Origin: JBDTSW01 sp039930945
Lineage (GTDB): Bacteria; Actinomycetota; Thermoleophilia; Solirubrobacterales; 70-9
Reading direction: 5' to 3'
Assembly (NCBI GenBank): GCA_039930945.1
Contig: JBDTSW010000016.1
Coordinates: forward strand, 1-26,758
DNA length: 26,758 nucleotides
Shown here: piece by piece, positions 22,225 through 26,758 of the stretch
Layout of the letters: every line of letters begins with the position of its first letter
How positions within the stretch are numbered: position 1 is the first letter of the stretch
Translations under genes and position numbers: made by a program
Notes under the pieces: model-generated
Seen by the model: only the letters and a program-made list of their open reading frames with translations
Databases searched by the model: none
What the model was told of the DNA's origin: nothing

Positions 22225-23313
22225 ATGTGCCGGCGCCGGATCGCCCACCTCGACATGGACGCCTTCTACGTCGCGGTCGAGCTTCTGCGCCGTCCCGAGC
22301 TTCGCGGCAAGCCGGTGGTCGTCGCCGGCTCGGGACCGCGCGCCGTGGTCACGACCGCCTCCTATGAGGCGCGGCCCTACGGGGTCGGCTCCGCCCTGCC
22401 GGCGTCGACCGCGCGCCGCCGCTGCCCGCAGGCGGTGTTCATCCCGCCCGACTTCGCCTACTACCGCGCCGTATCAAGCGAGGTGCGCGGTCTCGTCGCC
22501 GAGCTCGGCGCGCCGGGTGAATGGGTCTCGCTCGATGAGGTCTACCTCGACCTCAGCGAAGTCGAGTTCCCGATTGAGGTGATGAGTGGGCTCGTACGCA
22601 GGATCCGCGAGCAGATCGGGCTCGACGCCTCCGTCGGGATCGGCCCCAACAAGCTGGTCGCCAAGGTGGCCTCCGACGCCGAGAAGCCGAGAGGGTTCGT
22701 GGTGCTGGCGCGAAGGCAGGCAGCCGAGCGCTTCGCCGGCCAGAGTCCCCGGCTGCTGCCCGGGATCGGCCCGAAGACCGCGAAACGCCTGGAGGAGTTC
22801 GGCGTGAGCACGATCGGCAAGCTGCAGCGGTGCACCCTCGCCGGCCTGCAGGAGCGCTTCGGCGAGCGCCAGGGCACCCACCTGCAAGAGCTCGCGCATT
22901 TCCGCCACGACTCGGCGGTGACGACCGAGAGGGCGGCCAAGTCGCGATCGGTGGAGTCCACCTTCGACACGGACGTCACCGAGATCGCCGAGATGGAGGC
23001 GATCCTCGCCGGCCAGGCCGAGCGGCTGGCGGCGACGCTCTCGAAGCGGGGGATCAGGGGCAGGACCGTGGCGATCAAGGTCCGGCTCGACGACTTCTCG
23101 ACACTGACCCGCGCGCGGACGCTGCCTCAACCGGTCAACGAGGCGGCGACGATCCGCGCCGTGGCGGTCGAGCTCCTGCGCGCCAACCGGCCCGAACGAC
23201 CCGTGCGCCTGCTCGGGGTGCGGCTGGCGAGCTTCGCCGAGGAGGGGGAGGGGCCGGAGGCGACGGCGGAGCAGGACGGCGGTCAGACCGCGATCCGCAT
23301 CGACGCCGCCTAG
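22225..23313 (+). CDS. dinB: Y-family DNA polymerase IV (DinB-like)
   Basis: A 362-residue translesion polymerase. Catalytic metal ligands are D10 (HLDMDAFY) and D104-E105 (SLDEVYLD). F14 would be the steric-gate residue that excludes ribonucleotides. The SYEARPYGVGSALP and GIGPNKLVAKVASDAEKPRG patches and the helix-hairpin-helix PGIGPKTAKRLEEFGV are intact, and a little-finger domain follows. I do not see a QLxLF-like sliding-clamp motif in the C-terminal tail, which is Glu/Gly-rich. ATG 22225 is set by TACGAT 6 nt upstream; the frame stays open far upstream through the FAD gene but is not coding there. It converges on the esterase with 9 nt between stops. Confidence 0.92.
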   Translation: MCRRRIAHLDMDAFYVAVELLRRPELRGKPVVVAGSGPRAVVTTASYEARPYGVGSALPASTARRRCPQAVFIPPDFAYYRAVSSEVRGLVAELGAPGEWVSLDEVYLDLSEVEFPIEVMSGLVRRIREQIGLDASVGIGPNKLVAKVASDAEKPRGFVVLARRQAAERFAGQSPRLLPGIGPKTAKRLEEFGVSTIGKLQRCTLAGLQERFGERQGTHLQELAHFRHDSAVTTERAAKSRSVESTFDTDVTEIAEMEAILAGQAERLAATLSKRGIRGRTVAIKVRLDDFSTLTRARTLPQPVNEAATIRAVAVELLRANRPERPVRLLGVRLASFAEEGEGPEATAEQDGGQTAIRIDAA

Positions 23314-23322
23314 ATCGCTGAT

Positions 23323-24381
23323 CTAACCCGCCAGCGCCAGGACCAGCTCCCGGATCGCCCCGGGGTAGCGGTAGGTGAGCCCGCCGTGCTTGCCGTCGAA
23401 CAGCTTCAGCGTGTGCTCGACTCCGAGCTTGGCGAGCTCGCCGGAGAAGGCCTGCGCCCCGAGGTCGAGGAAGTACTCGTCGGAGCGCCCGGCGTCGAGG
23501 TGGATCCGACGCATCGATCGCAGCTCGTCGCCGTGGTCGGGCGCCATCCGCACCGGGTCGAGCGCGAGCCAGCGCTGCCAGACCTCGTCCACGAGGCGGC
23601 CGGTGTCGATCTCGAACGGCAGCAGCGCCTTGCCGGGGTTGTCGGGATCGGGCGAATAACAGCTGGCGCAGCCGTAGATCTCGAGCGGACCGCCGTGCTT
23701 TTCGAAGCTGATCGTCTCGGCCTCGGCGAGGCGCTCGAAGAAGACGTCGTACGAGCCCTCGTAGTCGTCGCGAAGCTGGCGAGCCACCTGGCGGAAGTCG
23801 GGCGCGTAGCAGCACTCGAACAGCGCGTCGCCCGCGTGCGAGGCGAGCGCGCCGAAGACATCGGGGCGCATCATCGGCACCACCATCGCCCCGTAGCCGC
23901 CCGAGGACTTCCCCGTGAGGCCGCGGCGGTCGCGGTCGGCCGCCACCGGGTAGCGGTCGTCGACGAACGGCACCACCTCGTCGCAGAGGTACGACTGGTA
24001 GGGCCCCGTAGAGGATGAGTCGAGGAACTGGGAACCGCCGTAGGTGGTCCAGCAATCAACGAAGGCGACGATCGCGTCCGGGCAGCCTGAAGAGGCGAAG
24101 ATTTCGTCCAGGCGCTCGAACACGTGGCGCTCCCACGGCTGGCGGTTCTCCCACATGTCGAGCTGGCCGGTGAATCCCTGGATCACGTAGACGGTGGGCA
24201 GCTCGACCGGGTGGTCGAGCTCGACCCCCGGCGGGCGATACACCCACAGCGGCCTTCGCGGCGGGTCGCCGAGGGGGTTGCCCTCGAGCAGCTCGGAGGA
24301 CACCACCAGCCGGTCCAGGCTCCCCGCCAGGGGGCGCTCCCAGGGGACGCCGGCCGGCCCGTCTACCTCATGCAGTGCCAC
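23323..24381 (-). CDS. alpha/beta-hydrolase, esterase (PF00756-like)
   Basis: A 352-residue cytoplasmic hydrolase of the putative-esterase family. The nucleophile elbow is GKSSG (S159), preceded by the strand VYVIQGFTG (64-72). An acid in HLDAGRSD (D296 or D301) and H332 (DGKHGG) complete the triad. No signal peptide is visible. The GTG at 24381 is chosen, 22 nt after the stop of the upstream dehydrogenase gene, with GGCAGGA a little far upstream. A longer frame extends through the dehydrogenase gene but is antiparallel noise in another frame. It is probably the third gene of the aldehyde dehydrogenase operon, and the substrate is unknown. Confidence 0.85.
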   Translation of the reverse strand: MALHEVDGPAGVPWERPLAGSLDRLVVSSELLEGNPLGDPPRRPLWVYRPPGVELDHPVELPTVYVIQGFTGQLDMWENRQPWERHVFERLDEIFASSGCPDAIVAFVDCWTTYGGSQFLDSSSTGPYQSYLCDEVVPFVDDRYPVAADRDRRGLTGKSSGGYGAMVVPMMRPDVFGALASHAGDALFECCYAPDFRQVARQLRDDYEGSYDVFFERLAEAETISFEKHGGPLEIYGCASCYSPDPDNPGKALLPFEIDTGRLVDEVWQRWLALDPVRMAPDHGDELRSMRRIHLDAGRSDEYFLDLGAQAFSGELAKLGVEHTLKLFDGKHGGLTYRYPGAIRELVLALAG

Positions 24382-24403
24382 GGCCGTGTGATCCTGCCCA
24401 CGC

Positions 24404-25876
24404 TCACCAGCGCGAGGTGATGACCTTCTTGCGCGTGTAGAACTCGACCGCGTCGGTGCCGTTGGCGTGCAGGTCGCCGTCGATCGAGTCCTTCCATCCC
24501 GAGAACGGGAACCAGGCCACCGGGGCGGCGACGCCGACGTTGACGCCGAGCATTCCGGCCTCGACGCCGAGGCGGTAAGCGCGCGCGTTTGCGCCGGAGG
24601 TGGTGAAGATCGAGCCTGCATTTCCGTAGCGCGACCCGTTGACGAACTCGAGTGCAGCGTCCAGGTTGGGCGCGCGCACCACGGTCAGCAGTGGCCCGAA
24701 GAGCTCCTCGCGCGCCAGCTCTGACGTCTGGTCGGTGGTGGCGACGATCGTCGGGCCGAGCAGCGTCCCGGCGGGGCCGGGGTCGGCGCGGCCGTCGAGT
24801 GCCAGCTCGGCGCCGTCGGCCTCGGCGCGCTCGAGCGCGCCGACGACCCGCTCGCGTGCCTCCGAGCTGACCAGCGGGCAGACGTCGGTCTCGGGGTCGG
24901 AGCCGGGACCCACCCGTAGCTCCGAGGCTGCCGAGACGAGCGCCTCGACCACCTCGTCCTGGCGCGCGGCGTCGCCGACGACGACCGCGACCGAGCCGGC
25001 CAGGCAGCGCTGCCCGGCGGCACCGAAGGCCGACGACATGATCGCCGGCACGCTGACCCCGAGGTCCGCGTCCTCCATCACCACCAGAGAGTTCTTGGCC
25101 CCGCCGAGCGCCTGCGAGCGCTTGCCGTTGGCGGTCGAGCGCTCGGCGATGTAGCGGGCCGTGGAGGCCTGGCCGACGAACGAGATCGCATCCACGCCGG
25201 GATGGTCGAGCAGCCCGTTGACCGCGTCATGGGCGCCGTGGACGAGGTTGCAGACGCCGTCGGGGATTTCGTCGACCCGGCCGATCAGCTCGAAGATCAG
25301 TTCCGAGGGCCGCGGATCGCGCTCCGAAGGCTTGAGGATGAAGGTGTTGCCGCAGGCGATCGCGAACGGCAGGAACCAGAGCGGGATCATCGCCGGGAAG
25401 TTGAACGGGGTGATCGCGGCGACCACACCGACGGGCTGGCGAACCATCTCAACGTCGACGCCGCCACCGACCCCCTCCAGGTTCTCGCCCTTGAGCAGGT
25501 GCGGGATCGCGATCGCCGCCTCGACCGACTCGATCCCGCGCAGGACTTCGCCCCGCGCGTCGCCGATCGCCTTGCCCATGTCGGCGGTGACGAGCTGGGC
25601 GATCTCCTCCTGGTTCGCCCAGAGCGCGTCGCGCAGCGCGATCACCGCGCGCGCCCGCTTCTGGGGGGCCAGCGCCCGCCAGGCGGGCAGGGCGTCACGG
25701 GCAGCCACCACGGCCGCGTCGACGTCGGCGGCGCCGGAGAGCGGGATCAGCGCGGAGACCTCACCGCTGACCGGATCGATGTCGTCGAGCCTTCCTTCCG
25801 CGGACGATGCCGTCCAGGCGCCTCCGACGTAGTTGCGCAGGACACTGGTCGCGGCTGGGGCTGCGGTCGGCTTCAT
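24404..25876 (-). CDS. mmsA: CoA-acylating methylmalonate-semialdehyde dehydrogenase
   Basis: A 490-residue member of the aldehyde dehydrogenase superfamily. It matches the MMSDH (MmsA/IolA) branch: the catalytic Cys is C291 (GAAGQRCLAGS), the oxyanion Asn is N159 (TPFNFPAM), and the usual ALDH Glu (ELGG) is replaced by ALGGAKN (256-262), as in CoA-acylating MMSDH. The C-terminal SGWKDS...HANGTDAVEFYTRKKVITSRW is diagnostic. It oxidises methylmalonate or malonate semialdehyde to propionyl- or acetyl-CoA in valine, beta-alanine or inositol breakdown. ATG 25876 overlaps the upstream dehydrogenase stop (ATGA), so the two are coupled. Confidence 0.92.
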   Translation of the reverse strand: MKPTAAPAATSVLRNYVGGAWTASSAEGRLDDIDPVSGEVSALIPLSGAADVDAAVVAARDALPAWRALAPQKRARAVIALRDALWANQEEIAQLVTADMGKAIGDARGEVLRGIESVEAAIAIPHLLKGENLEGVGGGVDVEMVRQPVGVVAAITPFNFPAMIPLWFLPFAIACGNTFILKPSERDPRPSELIFELIGRVDEIPDGVCNLVHGAHDAVNGLLDHPGVDAISFVGQASTARYIAERSTANGKRSQALGGAKNSLVVMEDADLGVSVPAIMSSAFGAAGQRCLAGSVAVVVGDAARQDEVVEALVSAASELRVGPGSDPETDVCPLVSSEARERVVGALERAEADGAELALDGRADPGPAGTLLGPTIVATTDQTSELAREELFGPLLTVVRAPNLDAALEFVNGSRYGNAGSIFTTSGANARAYRLGVEAGMLGVNVGVAAPVAWFPFSGWKDSIDGDLHANGTDAVEFYTRKKVITSRW

Positions 25877-26758
25877 CTGCTGGCTCCTTCGTCAGGCGCC
25901 CCGTCGCGGGCGCGGGAGTACTCGGAATAGGGGTACCACCACTCCTTGGGCGCGATCTCGGTCTCGATGTGGACGTGCTTGGTCTCCTGGAAGGCCTCCA
26001 GGCCCTCACGCCCCAGCTCGCGCCCCAGCCCCGACTGCTTGAAGCCGCCGAACGGCCCCGCGTCGTTGTCGGTGAGCGGGTCGTTGAACCAGACCGTGCC
26101 GGCCTTGATCTCGCGCATGAACCTGACCACGTTGCCGAGGTCGCGGGTGTAGATGTTGGCGCCGAGGCCGAAGCGGGTCGAGTTCGCAAGCTCGATCGCC
26201 TCGTCGATCGAGCCGACGCGGACGATCGGCGCCACCGGGCCGAAGGTCTCCTCTGACAGCAGGTCGGTATCGGCCGGAGCACCGGTGACCACGGCCGGGG
26301 CGAAGAAGTGCCCGCGGCCGTTGCCGCCGTCGCCTCCACCGACGACCACCTCGGCCCCGGCGGCGACGGCGGCCTCGAGTTGGTCGGTGACCTTGCGCCG
26401 CTGGCCCGCCGAGATCATCGGACCGACATCCGTCGTGGCCGCGGTCGGGTCGCCGACTTGAAGCGAACCGGTGAACTCGGCGAACGCCTCGACGTAGCGG
26501 TCGAAGACGTCATCCATCACGTAGAAGCGCTCGGCTGAGGTGCACACCTGGCCGGCGTTGAGGAACGCCGCCCAGGCGCCGCCGCGAACGGCGACCTCGA
26601 GCTGAGGGGCGACGTCCGAGCAGACGATGAAGGGGTCCTTGCCGCCCATCTCGAGGTTGATCCGGGCGACCCGCCCGGCGCAGGCGGCGGCGATCCGCTT
26701 GCCCGTCTCGATCGAGCCGGTGAAGGCGACGCAGGCGACCCGCTCGTCGGCGACGATC
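25873..26758 (-). CDS. NAD(P)-dependent aldehyde dehydrogenase, 5' end outside window
   Basis: The C-terminal ~294 residues of a classical aldehyde dehydrogenase; the start lies beyond 26758. Visible are the cofactor-loop patch FTGSIETGK, the general-base-type Glu in LEMGGKDPF, the catalytic Cys in NAGQVCTSAERF, EETFGPVAPI, and the C-terminal FGGFKQSGLGRELG. Unlike the MMSDH beside it, it keeps the Glu of a non-acylating enzyme, so it would make a free acid. The tail EWWYPYSEY is distinctive, but I cannot tie it to a substrate. As first visible gene of the operon with MMSDH and the esterase, it may feed or receive a semialdehyde intermediate. Confidence 0.92.
   Translation of the reverse strand, partial: IVADERVACVAFTGSIETGKRIAAACAGRVARINLEMGGKDPFIVCSDVAPQLEVAVRGGAWAAFLNAGQVCTSAERFYVMDDVFDRYVEAFAEFTGSLQVGDPTAATTDVGPMISAGQRRKVTDQLEAAVAAGAEVVVGGGDGGNGRGHFFAPAVVTGAPADTDLLSEETFGPVAPIVRVGSIDEAIELANSTRFGLGANIYTRDLGNVVRFMREIKAGTVWFNDPLTDNDAGPFGGFKQSGLGRELGREGLEAFQETKHVHIETEIAPKEWWYPYSEYSRARDGAPDEGASR

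Noticed and set aside
20809..23313. 834-residue open frame spanning the FAD oxidoreductase and dinB
   Set aside because: Only its last part (from ATG 22225) has protein-family motifs. The first part is an Arg/Ala-rich shadow of the FAD gene in another frame.
1..26758. CRISPR arrays, tRNA/rRNA genes, insertion sequences or integration sites
   Set aside because: No spaced direct repeats, transposase or integrase motifs, terminal inverted repeats or recognisable RNA-gene sequences were found by eye.

Overview
This is a very GC-rich chromosomal segment (GC is strongly favoured at third codon positions) with many GTG and TTG starts, tightly packed genes and very short intergenic gaps. Gene content and protein style point to a high-GC actinobacterium-like lineage, most likely Thermoleophilia/Solirubrobacterales. 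That placement is inferred from resemblance, not from a marker gene. I see no rRNA, tRNA, insertion sequence, prophage or CRISPR array.

Layout. (1) 1-7000, housekeeping and miscellaneous genes: a small two-helix membrane protein, a gene-free stretch with a strong hairpin (289-619), a SpoIIM-like membrane protein, two crotonase-family genes, a small Cys-rich protein, an HD-domain protein, an NhaP2-type cation/proton antiporter, a small secreted/membrane protein and undecaprenyl-diphosphatase uppP. (2) 7078-12557, phosphate acquisition: an OmpR/PhoB-type response regulator with no histidine kinase beside it, then pstS-pstC-pstA-pstB-phoU. Two inverted copies of an 11-bp-periodic PHO-box-like element flank the regulator gene. 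(3) 12554-15017, arsenic handling: arsR-arsM-R2lox-like diiron protein leftwards and an ArsC-type arsenate reductase rightwards, from two interleaved promoters in a short intergenic region carrying TCAAT/ATTGA dyads. (4) 15073-20726, polyphosphate: ppx, a CHAD domain split over two overlapping genes, a secreted M1-type metallopeptidase coupled to them, and ppk1. (5) 20786-26758: a DAO-family FAD oxidoreductase, a Y-family DNA polymerase, and a leftward operon of an aldehyde dehydrogenase (cut by the window edge), methylmalonate-semialdehyde dehydrogenase and an esterase.

Taken together, 7-21 kb reads as a phosphate/arsenate/polyphosphate island: sense and import phosphate, deal with arsenate that enters as a phosphate analogue, and store or mobilise phosphate as polyphosphate.

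Many transcription units begin with a TANNNT hexamer ending only 6-9 nt before the start codon, which suggests widespread leaderless transcription and helps choose starts (notably arsC). The least ordinary points are the R2lox-like protein inside an ars operon, the split CHAD pair coupled to a metallopeptidase, the inverted PHO boxes around an orphan regulator, and a 66-aa Cys-cluster protein.
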